36,520 bases of DNA, taken from NCBI GenBank assembly GCA_030840525.1, contig JAVEEI010000065.1:1-36520 (forward strand), written 5' to 3'. Origin of the DNA: Frankiaceae bacterium. GTDB lineage: Bacteria > Actinomycetota > Actinomycetes > JAFAQI01. A program made the translations under genes and the position numbers. Below, one piece after another: positions 15,982 to 23,472 of the stretch (position 1 is its first letter; the number at the start of each line of letters is the position of its first letter). Below the pieces are notes generated by a model. It had not been told where the DNA came from and ran no database searches. It was given only the letters and a program-made list of their open reading frames with translations.

Positions 15982-17076
15982 ATGCGAGAAGCAACATGCG
16001 GTGACCGCGCTGACGGGCACCGCCGGCCGCCGGCCCGCAGGAGCCGAGCCTTGGTCGCGGGCATCGTCGTTGTCGGGTTGATCGGCACGGCGGGGGCCGC
16101 CGTCGCCACCCCGGCGCAGCGAGTCCCGACGGCACTCGCCTCGGTGCACGAGGTGATGTCGGCGAAGGTTCCCGCAATGAGCACCGCGGCCCGGCAGTCG
16201 GTCGCCAACGCCTATCAGCATGTCGCCTCGGCGCCGAACCTGCGTCTGCCGGCGGAGAACCGCGACCCGCTCACCGAACGTACGGTCCTCCCGATGGCGG
16301 GCAAGTGGCTCGTCGCGGACTTCAGGTCCGGGGTGGACCGCCTGTCGGTCTACAACTACGTGGTCGACCGCGGCACGGGCGCCGCGAAGCTGGTCGACAA
16401 GATCGATGCACACCGTGCCGGCGGGCAGGATCGCGCCACAGTGACCTTCCCTGCAACCGGTCACACCGCGACGATGTCGCGTAACGACGCCGCGGCGTCG
16501 TGCCAAAGCTGTGATCTGGCGAGCTTGGCGCTCGGAGTCCTCAACATCGCGAGCAAGTGCGGCATCGTCGAAGAGATTCCGTTCGTCGGCGAAATCTGCG
16601 ACGGCATCGTTCTCGTCGTGAGCATCGGCGGTGGACATATCTGCCAGGCCCAGAACTGCAAACCGTCGGTCCCGACAGACGGCTTCTACGCGCACATGCG
16701 GAACTGCAACTTCAACACATGCTCGTTCGACACCGCCGTGCAGAACGGAGTCGGGACGCAGCTGCTGTCGCTCGGCAGCGACATCGTGTGGGACTACCCA
16801 GGTTTCTCCTCGGCGACGTTGGACAGCGGGGGGACCGCGTCAGAGGTAGACGACTTCGTCAATGTGATCCTCAATCCGGTCGCCAATGAAGGCGGGGCGC
16901 AGATTTACGCGTGGAACCACGTGTCCTCCGAGCCGAACTGGGCGACCTGCTCGGCGACGATCGAGTGGTCGGTGTCCGCTCGCTGGTCGGACAACGTGCT
17001 CTACACGACGGGGTTCCAGGGCCCGCTCGGTAAGCCGTTCATGGCGAACTGTAAGAACTACAAAGCCAACGCGTAA
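15982..17076 (+). CDS. Cys-rich secreted protein of unknown function
   Basis: A 364-residue protein with a twin-Arg/basic N-terminus and a hydrophobic segment (about 23-42) followed by AVA-T, a likely signal peptide. A propeptide-like, Cys-free region extends to about residue 170. A compact module then holds eight cysteines (174, 177, 193, 206, 221, 226, 242, 247) around two hydrophobic stretches (LASLALGVLNIA, GIVLVVSIGGG), and two further cysteines lie at 323 and 357. No family was recognised. The mix of hydrophobic helices and many cysteines loosely recalls disulfide-stabilised secreted peptides such as halocin-C8-like domains, which is speculation. GGAG lies 5 nt before the ATG. The gene looks less GC-rich than its neighbours. 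Confidence 0.65.
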   Translation: MREATCGDRADGHRRPPARRSRALVAGIVVVGLIGTAGAAVATPAQRVPTALASVHEVMSAKVPAMSTAARQSVANAYQHVASAPNLRLPAENRDPLTERTVLPMAGKWLVADFRSGVDRLSVYNYVVDRGTGAAKLVDKIDAHRAGGQDRATVTFPATGHTATMSRNDAAASCQSCDLASLALGVLNIASKCGIVEEIPFVGEICDGIVLVVSIGGGHICQAQNCKPSVPTDGFYAHMRNCNFNTCSFDTAVQNGVGTQLLSLGSDIVWDYPGFSSATLDSGGTASEVDDFVNVILNPVANEGGAQIYAWNHVSSEPNWATCSATIEWSVSARWSDNVLYTTGFQGPLGKPFMANCKNYKANA

Positions 17077-17083
17077 CTGTCAC

Positions 17084-17128
17084 TCGGCGGTGGTCGCGAG
17101 CCATTCAACGGGCCGCGGCCACCGCCGA
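17084..17128 (+). terminator. Hairpin downstream of the Cys-rich protein gene
   Basis: TCGGCGGTGG (17084-17093) pairs perfectly with CCACCGCCGA (17119-17128). Four more inner pairs (CGCG, 17095-17098 with 17114-17117) follow a single mismatch. It begins 8 bp after the stop codon. Confidence 0.7.
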
Positions 17129-17308
17129 ACCGGCGAATCGAGTCGACGCTTGCGTGCTCGTGTCGAAAAGCATGCGTGATGCGTTCCAGACCTGACCACT
17201 GGCCGCCGGCGCTTCGTCCGGCACAAACGACGTCCGCACCGGACGATCTCCGATCATGCGCGCCTCGCGCGTAGCGGCCACGTCTGCACCACACGGCAGC
17301 CTTGGAAG

Positions 17309-17917
17309 TTAGCCGTCGGTCGGAACCCGCTCCCAGGGCGGCGTCCAATTGTGCTCCCGCGCGAGGTCGGCGAACGGTATGCCGCCCGTGACGTACGCGG
17401 AACGCAGATCGTAGACATCCTTCAGACGCTGGCCCATTAAGTCGAGGGCTGTGATCTCCGTACGCGTGTGTCCCATGTCACGCCGCGCGGCTAGAACGAA
17501 GTCGTAGTACAAGCGCATGGTGATCTCAGGTGGCGGGTCGTGGTAGACGCCCTGCATGAAATTCCGGAACGCGCGGACTGCGTCGTCCGAACCGTAGATG
17601 CTCACCCAGGTACCGAACTCTGCCAGGCGCCGGACAGTCTCCTGCTCGGATGGCGCTCGTACTCCCGCAGCGGGGGTGGCGCTGCTGATGATGTCGCGTA
17701 GAAGCTCAATCATCGGTTTGTATGTGTCGTACTTGCGGGCGTCTATCCGTTGCTCCAGATCGCGCAGTCGGTCGGCTTCGATCTCCGCATTGGCCGCGCG
17801 GGTTGAGGCACGAGTGGCAAGGACTGTCGCAACGACCGACGCTGCTAGCGGGATGACCGCGGCCACAACAGTCAGCCAGAGCGGCGTGGAGGGGCTAGAG
17901 CCCGCGGCGAGTGTCAC
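17309..17917 (-). CDS. Membrane-anchored coiled-coil protein, unknown function
   Basis: A 202-residue protein. One membrane helix (about 13-35) is followed at once by a charged helix rich in Ala/Glu/Arg (about 36-65: ANAEIEADRLRDLEQRIDARKYD), likely a coiled coil, and then an alpha-helical cytoplasmic domain (KPMIELLRDII..., FGTWVSIYGSDDAVRAFRNFMQ, YYDFVLAARRDMG). No family was named with confidence, though many such proteins are annotated only as hypothetical. GTG 17917 gives the membrane helix at the right place; GGAGGAA lies a little far upstream (13 nt). It converges on the Cys-rich gene and lies between that gene and tRNA-Gly, in the lower-GC islet. Confidence 0.65.
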   Translation of the reverse strand: MTLAAGSSPSTPLWLTVVAAVIPLAASVVATVLATRASTRAANAEIEADRLRDLEQRIDARKYDTYKPMIELLRDIISSATPAAGVRAPSEQETVRRLAEFGTWVSIYGSDDAVRAFRNFMQGVYHDPPPEITMRLYYDFVLAARRDMGHTRTEITALDLMGQRLKDVYDLRSAYVTGGIPFADLAREHNWTPPWERVPTDG

Positions 17918-18082
17918 GCGTCGAGGATTGCAGTTCCTCCGACACTTCGTGGGTCTGCCGTCAACGTGGCCACGCCACGCCGAGCTGCCGTCGCCGAGTT
18001 ATACGGGCTTCGATCGGCGCGGCGGGCATACCTCGGTACGCGGGCGGCTCATCAAACGCCCGGCCGACCTGCGCTTCTAGCG

Positions 18083-18156
18083 TGGAGCGGGCGACCGGGA
18101 TCGAACCGGCATGGCCAGCTTGGAAGGCTGGGGCTCTGCCATTGAGCTACGCCCGC
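18083..18156 (-). tRNA. tRNA-Gly (anticodon UCC)
   Basis: The minus strand folds into a full cloverleaf: acceptor GCGGGCG/CGCCCGC, D-arm GCTC...GAGC, anticodon arm CCAGC-CTTCCAA-GCTGG with anticodon TCC, and T-arm CCGG-TTCGATC-CCGG. The 3' CCA is encoded at 18085-18083. It reads GGA (and possibly other GGN) codons. The islet to its left begins just beyond its 3' end. Confidence 0.95.
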
Positions 18157-18172
18157 GTGCTGCCCCGGCCCC

Positions 18173-18178
18173 TAGAAT
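18173..18178 (+). promoter_or_regulatory. -10 element TAGAAT of the tRNA-Pro gene
   Basis: TAGAAT lies 12 nt before the tRNA-Pro 5' end, inside the 34-bp gap between two divergent tRNA genes. Its -35 region would lie over the 5' end of the tRNA-Gly gene. Confidence 0.5.
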
Positions 18179-18190
18179 CGACCGACGCCG

Positions 18191-18263
18191 CGGGGCGTAG
18201 CGTAGTGGCTAGCGCGCCTGCTTTGGGAGCAGGAGATCGGGAGTTCGAGTCTCCCCGCCCCGA
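18191..18263 (+). tRNA. tRNA-Pro (anticodon UGG)
   Basis: The acceptor CGGGGCG pairs with CGCCCCG, the anticodon arm is CCTGC-TTTGGGA-GCAGG with anticodon TGG, and the T-arm is CGGGAG-TTCGAGT-CTCCCG-like. The discriminator base is A and no CCA is encoded. It lies 52 bp upstream of tig, the usual actinobacterial position. Confidence 0.95.
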
Positions 18264-18301
18264 CGAACGCCCGATCCTCATGACGAACGCCCGATCCTCA
18301 T
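18262..18301. repeat. Perfect 20-bp tandem duplication between tRNA-Pro and tig
   Basis: Positions 18262-18281 and 18282-18301 are identical (each begins GACGAACGCC and ends TCCTCAT). The first copy starts on the last acceptor base and the discriminator base of tRNA-Pro. It probably arose by replication slippage; it lengthens the spacer before tig. Confidence 0.9.
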
Positions 18302-18315
18302 AGAGAAAGAGTTCG

Positions 18316-19719
18316 ATGAAGAGCGCCGTCGAGACCCTCAGCCCGACCCGGGTCAAGCTCACCGTCGAGGTCCCCTTCGACGACCTCAAGCCCAGCCTCG
18401 ACACGGCCTACCGCAAGATCGGCCAGCAGGTCCGGATCAAAGGCTTCCGCCCCGGCAAGGTGCCGCCGCGCATGATCGACCAGTACGTCGGCCGCGCCAC
18501 CGTGCTCGAAGAGGCCGTCAACGACGCGCTGCCCAAGCTCTACGGCGCGGCCGTACAGGAGAACAGCGTCGCCATCCTCGGCCAGCCCGAGATCGAGGTC
18601 ACCCAGTTCGCCGACGGCGACCAGCTCGTCTTCACCGCCGAGGTCGAGGTACGCCCCGACTTCGACCTGCCCGACTACTCCAACCTGCCGGTCACCGTCG
18701 ACGACGCCGAGGCGACCGACCAGTTCGCCGAGGAGCAGCTCAACGCGCTGCGCGAGCGGTTCGCGACCCTCAAGGCCGCCGAGCGCGCCGCCCAGCTCGG
18801 CGACTACGTCTCCCTCGACCTCGCCGCCACCATCGACGGCGAGCCGGTCGAGGACGCCTCCGCCACCAACCTCTCGTACGAGGTCGGCAGCGACTCGCTC
18901 GTCCGCGGCCTCGACGACGCGATCGTGGGCCTGAGCGCGGGCGAGTCCAGAGAGTTCGAGACCCAGCTTCGCGCCGGCGACCGCGGCGGCGAGAACGCGC
19001 AGGCCACGGTCACGGTCCGCAGCGTCAAGCAGAAGGACATGCCGGAGCTCGACGACGACTTCGCGCAGACCGCGAGCGAGTTCGACACGATCGACGAGCT
19101 GCGCGCCGACCTCAAGGCGCGGGTCGAGCGCATCGGCCGGATGCAGCAGGGCGTCCAGGCCCGCGACCGCGTCCTCGAAGTGCTTCTCGACCGCGCCGAC
19201 CTGCCGATCCCCGAAGGCGTGCTCGCCGACGAGATCGCCTACCGCAAGCAGTCGATGGAGCAGCAGCTCGCCGCGGCCGGCATGACCAAAGAGCAGTACG
19301 CCGACATGGAAAACCGCACGGTCGAGGACATCGACACCGAGATCGAGACCAACGCCGCGCAGGCCATCAAAGCCCAGTTCCTGCTCGACGCCATCGCCCG
19401 GAAGGAAGAGCTCAGCGTCTCCGAGCCCGAGCTCACCGACCAGATCGTCCGCCGCGCCCGGCAGGCCGGCATGCGCGCCGACCAGTACGCGCACGAGGTC
19501 GTCAACTCCGGCGGCCTCGGCTCGCTGATGAGCGAGCTGCTCCGCGGCAAGGCCCTGGCGATGCTGCTCGAGAGCGCGACCATCACCGACGCGTCCGGCC
19601 GCCCGGTCGACCTCGACGAGCTCACCGAGCAGTTCGGCGCGCCCGAAGAGGCCGAAGACGCCGAAGACGCCGAGGACGTCGGGGACACCCCGGCCGACCC
19701 CACTGCGGACGGGGCGTAA
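18316..19719 (+). CDS. tig: Trigger factor, ribosome-associated chaperone and peptidyl-prolyl isomerase
   Basis: A 467-residue protein with the standard three parts. The N-terminal ribosome-binding domain runs to about 145 and contains the signature [17 protein letters not shown]-like PPIase domain (about 155-240; [20 protein letters not shown]) follows. The helical C-terminal arms run to about 440, and an acidic tail ([14 protein letters not shown]) is common in actinobacteria. It binds at the ribosome exit and shields nascent chains. The ATG has the purine stretch AGAGAAAGAG upstream. The gene precedes the clp protease genes, linking folding and turnover. Confidence 0.98.
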   Translation: MKSAVETLSPTRVKLTVEVPFDDLKPSLDTAYRKIGQQVRIKGFRPGKVPPRMIDQYVGRATVLEEAVNDALPKLYGAAVQENSVAILGQPEIEVTQFADGDQLVFTAEVEVRPDFDLPDYSNLPVTVDDAEATDQFAEEQLNALRERFATLKAAERAAQLGDYVSLDLAATIDGEPVEDASATNLSYEVGSDSLVRGLDDAIVGLSAGESREFETQLRAGDRGGENAQATVTVRSVKQKDMPELDDDFAQTASEFDTIDELRADLKARVERIGRMQQGVQARDRVLEVLLDRADLPIPEGVLADEIAYRKQSMEQQLAAAGMTKEQYADMENRTVEDIDTEIETNAAQAIKAQFLLDAIARKEELSVSEPELTDQIVRRARQAGMRADQYAHEVVNSGGLGSLMSELLRGKALAMLLESATITDASGRPVDLDELTEQFGAPEEAEDAEDAEDVGDTPADPTADGA

Positions 19720-19733
19720 CGCCGACAGCGAAC
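19716..19733. promoter_or_regulatory. Candidate ClgR operator upstream of clpP1P2
   Basis: CGC-CGACA-GCG (19720-19730) with flanking AA and AAC fits the actinobacterial ClgR consensus as I recall it (WNNWCGCYNANRGCGWWS), with one mismatch at the first position. It overlaps the tig stop codon and lies 39 bp upstream of the predicted clpP1 -10 element, a suitable place for an activator. ClgR activates clpP1P2 in Streptomyces, Corynebacterium and Mycobacterium. Confidence 0.65.
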
Positions 19734-19734
19734 A

Positions 19735-19769
19735 CCTGCGGATCTCCGTCGTACGACGGCGCACGCAGG
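19735..19769. repeat. Dyad-symmetric hairpin between the ClgR box and the clpP1 promoter
   Basis: CCTGCG (19735-19740) and CGCAGG (19764-19769) flank a perfect 14-bp palindrome CCGTCGTACGACGG (19746-19759). It may terminate tig transcription or be a second operator, since it covers the presumed -35 region of clpP1. Confidence 0.55.
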
Positions 19770-19771
19770 GC

Positions 19772-19777
19772 TAGGGT
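19772..19777 (+). promoter_or_regulatory. -10 element TAGGGT, predicted leaderless start of clpP1
   Basis: TAGGGT lies 7 nt before ATG 19785 and no ribosome-binding site is visible in the spacer. Confidence 0.55.
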
Positions 19778-19784
19778 CGTCCCC

Positions 19785-20420
19785 ATGAGCGAGCAGATCT
19801 GGACCCCGGCCACCGCCGGCGAGACGTCGCGCGCCCCCGGCGGCGGCATGAACCTCAACGACTCCGTCTACGAGCGCCTGCTCCGCGAGCGCATCGTCTT
19901 CCTCGGCAGCCAGGTCGACGACCCGATCGCCAACATCATCTGCGCGCAGCTGCTGCTCCTCGCCGCCGAGGACCCGCAGCGCGACATCTTCCTCTACATC
20001 AACAGCCCCGGCGGCAGCGTCTCCGCCGGCATGGCCATCTACGACACGATGCAGTACGTCGAGAACGACATCGCCACCGTCGCGATGGGCCTCGCCGCCA
20101 GCATGGGCCAGTTCCTCCTGTGCGCCGGCGCGCAGGGCAAGCGCTACGCGACCCCGCACGCGCGGGTGATGATGCACCAGCCGTCCGGCGGCCTCGGCGG
20201 CACCGCGAGCGACATCGCAATCCAGGCCGAGCAGATGCTCTACACGAAGAAGATCCTGCAGGAGCGGATCGCCTTCCACACCGGTCAGACCGTCGAGCAG
20301 ATCGAGAAGGACTCCGACCGCGACCGGTGGTTCACCGCCGACGAGGCCAAGGACTACGGCTTCGTCGACCACGTCGTCAGCCGAGCCAACCAGGTGCCCT
20401 CCGAGGGCGCGGTCTCCTGA
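19785..20420 (+). CDS. clpP1: ATP-dependent Clp protease proteolytic subunit 1
   Basis: A 211-residue serine protease subunit. The catalytic triad has the family spacing: Ser106 (AASMGQ), His131 (MMHQPSGG) and Asp180 (SDRDRW). The N-terminal extension of about 20 residues before [12 protein letters not shown] is probably processed. It forms mixed ClpP1P2 rings in actinobacteria and works with ClpX or ClpC to degrade tagged and regulatory proteins. The start codon follows a good -10 element at leaderless spacing, with a candidate ClgR box further upstream. clpP2 begins 26 bp after the stop, so the two are co-transcribed. The name follows gene order. Confidence 0.96.
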   Translation: MSEQIWTPATAGETSRAPGGGMNLNDSVYERLLRERIVFLGSQVDDPIANIICAQLLLLAAEDPQRDIFLYINSPGGSVSAGMAIYDTMQYVENDIATVAMGLAASMGQFLLCAGAQGKRYATPHARVMMHQPSGGLGGTASDIAIQAEQMLYTKKILQERIAFHTGQTVEQIEKDSDRDRWFTADEAKDYGFVDHVVSRANQVPSEGAVS

Positions 20421-20446
20421 CCGCCGTAACAGAGACGGAGACCGAA

Positions 20447-21070
20447 ATGACCGAGCAGTACGGCCGCTATGTGCTCCCGACGTTCACCGAGCGGACGTCG
20501 TACGGGTTCAAGGAGCTCTCGCCCTACACGAAGCTGTTCGAGGAGCGGATCATCTTCCTCGGCGCGCCCATCGACGACACGTCGGCCAACGACGTGATGG
20601 CGCAGCTGCTCTGCCTCGAGTCGATGGACCCCGACCGCGACATCTACGTCTACATCAACAGCCCCGGCGGCTCGTTCACCGCGCTGACCGCGATCTACGA
20701 CACGATGCAGTTCATCCGGCCCGACATCCAGACCGTCTGCATGGGCCAGGCCGCGTCGGCCGCCGCCGTGCTGCTGGCCGCCGGCACCCACGGCAAGCGG
20801 TTCGCCCTCCCCAACAGCCGCATCCTCATCCACCAGCCCTACAGCGAGGGCGGCGGCCAGGGCAGCGACATCGAGATCCAGGCCCGCGAGATCCTGCGGA
20901 TGCGCAGCCTGCTGGAGACGCTGCTGGCCCGCCACTCCGGCCGCACCGACGACCAGGTCCGCACCGACATCGAGCGCGACAAGATTCTCACCGCCGAGGA
21001 GGCGGTCGAGTACGGCCTCATCGACGAGGTCATCCAGAGCCGCAAGCTGACCCCCGCCGCCGCCAGCTGA
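20447..21070 (+). CDS. clpP2: ATP-dependent Clp protease proteolytic subunit 2
   Basis: A 207-residue ClpP paralogue. The triad is Ser104 (QAASAA), His129 ([13 protein letters not shown]) and Asp178 (IERDKI), again 25 and 49 residues apart. The N-terminus [23 protein letters not shown] is typical of the second actinobacterial ClpP. ATG 20447 has CGGAG 6-7 nt upstream; no leaderless signal is seen, consistent with translation from the clpP1 transcript. The two subunits form a hetero-tetradecamer in the related systems that have been studied. Confidence 0.96.
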   Translation: MTEQYGRYVLPTFTERTSYGFKELSPYTKLFEERIIFLGAPIDDTSANDVMAQLLCLESMDPDRDIYVYINSPGGSFTALTAIYDTMQFIRPDIQTVCMGQAASAAAVLLAAGTHGKRFALPNSRILIHQPYSEGGGQGSDIEIQAREILRMRSLLETLLARHSGRTDDQVRTDIERDKILTAEEAVEYGLIDEVIQSRKLTPAAAS

Positions 21071-21122
21071 CCCCCGCCGAGCCTGTCCCGAGCCGCCGCC
21101 ATGCTCCGATCGGGTGACACGA

Positions 21123-21141
21123 CACGCCCAATTCGGGCGTG
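21123..21141 (+). terminator. Hairpin after clpP2
   Basis: CACGCCC (21123-21129) pairs with GGGCGTG (21135-21141) around a 5-nt loop, 52 bp after the clpP2 stop. It probably separates clpP1P2 from clpX transcription. Confidence 0.55.
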
Positions 21142-21156
21142 CCCTGCGCAAAGGGG

Positions 21157-21168
21157 GGTTCCCGAACC
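21157..21168. promoter_or_regulatory. Inverted repeat GGTTCCCGAACC, candidate clpX operator
   Basis: A 12-bp near-palindrome sits 12 bp before TACCGT (21181-21186), a possible clpX -10 element, so it overlaps the likely -35 region. No known regulator is assigned. Confidence 0.4.
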
Positions 21169-21234
21169 GGCGGAAGGCGGTACCGTCGTACTAGCCGCCG
21201 GAACTGGGCCGGCCGGTGGGGTGCTCGCGCGCTC

Positions 21235-21258
21235 GGCGACGTCGCAGCAGACGTCGCC
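21235..21258 (+). other. Hairpin in the clpX leader
   Basis: GGCGACGTC (21235-21243) pairs perfectly with GACGTCGCC (21250-21258) around a hexaloop, 35 nt upstream of the clpX start codon. It lies in the untranslated leader if transcription starts near 21194, so it could modulate translation or mRNA stability. Confidence 0.45.
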
Positions 21259-21293
21259 CGGGCCGGGAGCGTCCGACGAGCGAAGGAGACCGA

Positions 21294-22571
<1,278 letters not shown>

Positions 22572-22640
22572 GCCGCGAGCCCGCCCATACCGGGAGGACT
22601 ACGCCCGCGCCCGGACCGCCGGTCCGCTCGCGCACGACTT

Positions 22641-22689
22641 GTCCGGATCCGCCCCTCTTCATACCGGCCGGACTAGTCAATCCGGACTA
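22641..22689. repeat. Cluster of CCGGA(C/T) half-sites upstream of the GAF gene
   Basis: GTCCGGAT (22641-22648) is inverted against ATCCGGAC (22680-22687), and CCGGACTA occurs twice in direct orientation (22668-22675 and 22682-22689), spaced 14 bp. These lie 30-78 bp before the chosen start and may be operator half-sites. Confidence 0.4.
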
Positions 22690-22718
22690 TGGACCGGCCT
22701 CGGTTACTACCTGTAATC

Positions 22719-23468
22719 ATGAGCCAGAGACCCGATTCGGCGCAGGGAGGGGGTCCGGTGGTCGTGCAGCGTGACGAGGCGGCGCTTCAGCCGCTGCTGG
22801 TGACGCTTGCCCGCCGGATCACCGCCCGGCACGACCTCGACGACGTGCTGGCCGAGACTTTCCGCTGCCTGCGACCGCTGGTGCCCTTCGGCGGCGGGTC
22901 GATCCAGCTCGTTGACGACGAAGGCTGGATCCAGATGGCCGCGGCCGACCCCGCCGCGCCCGACCACGTGATGGCGCACCGGGTGCCGCTCGGCGGGTCC
23001 GTCGCCGGCCGGGTCATCCTCACCGAGCACCCGGTCTACCTGCCCGACCTCGACAACGACGACCGGCCGCGCTCGCGCGCCGCGGTCAGCGGCGGCGTCC
23101 GCAGCTACTTCGCGGTGCCGCTGATCGCGGACGGCAAGGCGATCGGCGTACTCCAGGTCGACTCGGCCACGCCGTCTGCCTGGACCGACGCACAGCGGCT
23201 GGTCTTCGTGTCCGTCGCGCCGGTCGTCGCGGCCGCCATCCAGAACGCGCGGGCGCACGCCCGGGCCGCGTCGGCGCGGATCCAGGCTCGCAGCGCCGAC
23301 CGCAAGCTCGCCGAGGCCCGGGCGCTGGCGACCACGATCCGCGCCTGCCTCGAGGCCGGCGACGCCGAGGCGCTCGACCAGCAGCTGCAGCGGCTCGAGG
23401 ACCTGCTCGGCGAGGTCGCCGACGTACGCCGGCTGCGCGTCCCCGAGCCAAGGCTCGCGGTGAGCTGA
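22719..23468 (+). CDS. GAF domain-containing protein
   Basis: A 249-residue cytoplasmic protein. A GAF domain spans about residues 25-180: LARRITARHDLDDVLAETFRCL leads in, then GGGSIQLVDDEGWIQM, LGGSVAGRVILTEHPVYLPDL, RSYFAVPLIADGKAIGVLQVDS and FVSVAPVVAAAIQNA. A helical, probably coiled-coil C-terminus (ARAASARIQARSADRKLAEARALATTI...) follows. No output domain (kinase, GGDEF, DNA-binding) is present, so it may sense a small ligand and act through dimerisation. ATG 22719 was preferred to ATG 22689, which would overlap the repeat cluster; neither has a clear ribosome-binding site. It converges on valS with 4 bp between stops. Confidence 0.82.
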   Translation: MSQRPDSAQGGGPVVVQRDEAALQPLLVTLARRITARHDLDDVLAETFRCLRPLVPFGGGSIQLVDDEGWIQMAAADPAAPDHVMAHRVPLGGSVAGRVILTEHPVYLPDLDNDDRPRSRAAVSGGVRSYFAVPLIADGKAIGVLQVDSATPSAWTDAQRLVFVSVAPVVAAAIQNARAHARAASARIQARSADRKLAEARALATTIRACLEAGDAEALDQQLQRLEDLLGEVADVRRLRVPEPRLAVS

Positions 23469-23472
23469 CCAG

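Noticed and set aside
17918..18082. Attachment-site repeat of the tRNA-Gly 3' end at the islet's far edge
   Set aside because: I found no second copy of the T-arm/acceptor sequence between 15.8 and 18.08 kb by reading, so no att site is annotated.
22689..22718. ATG 22689 as the GAF gene start
   Set aside because: It would begin inside the repeat cluster and adds ten residues unlike a conserved N-terminus; ATG 22719 is simpler, though neither has a clear ribosome-binding site.
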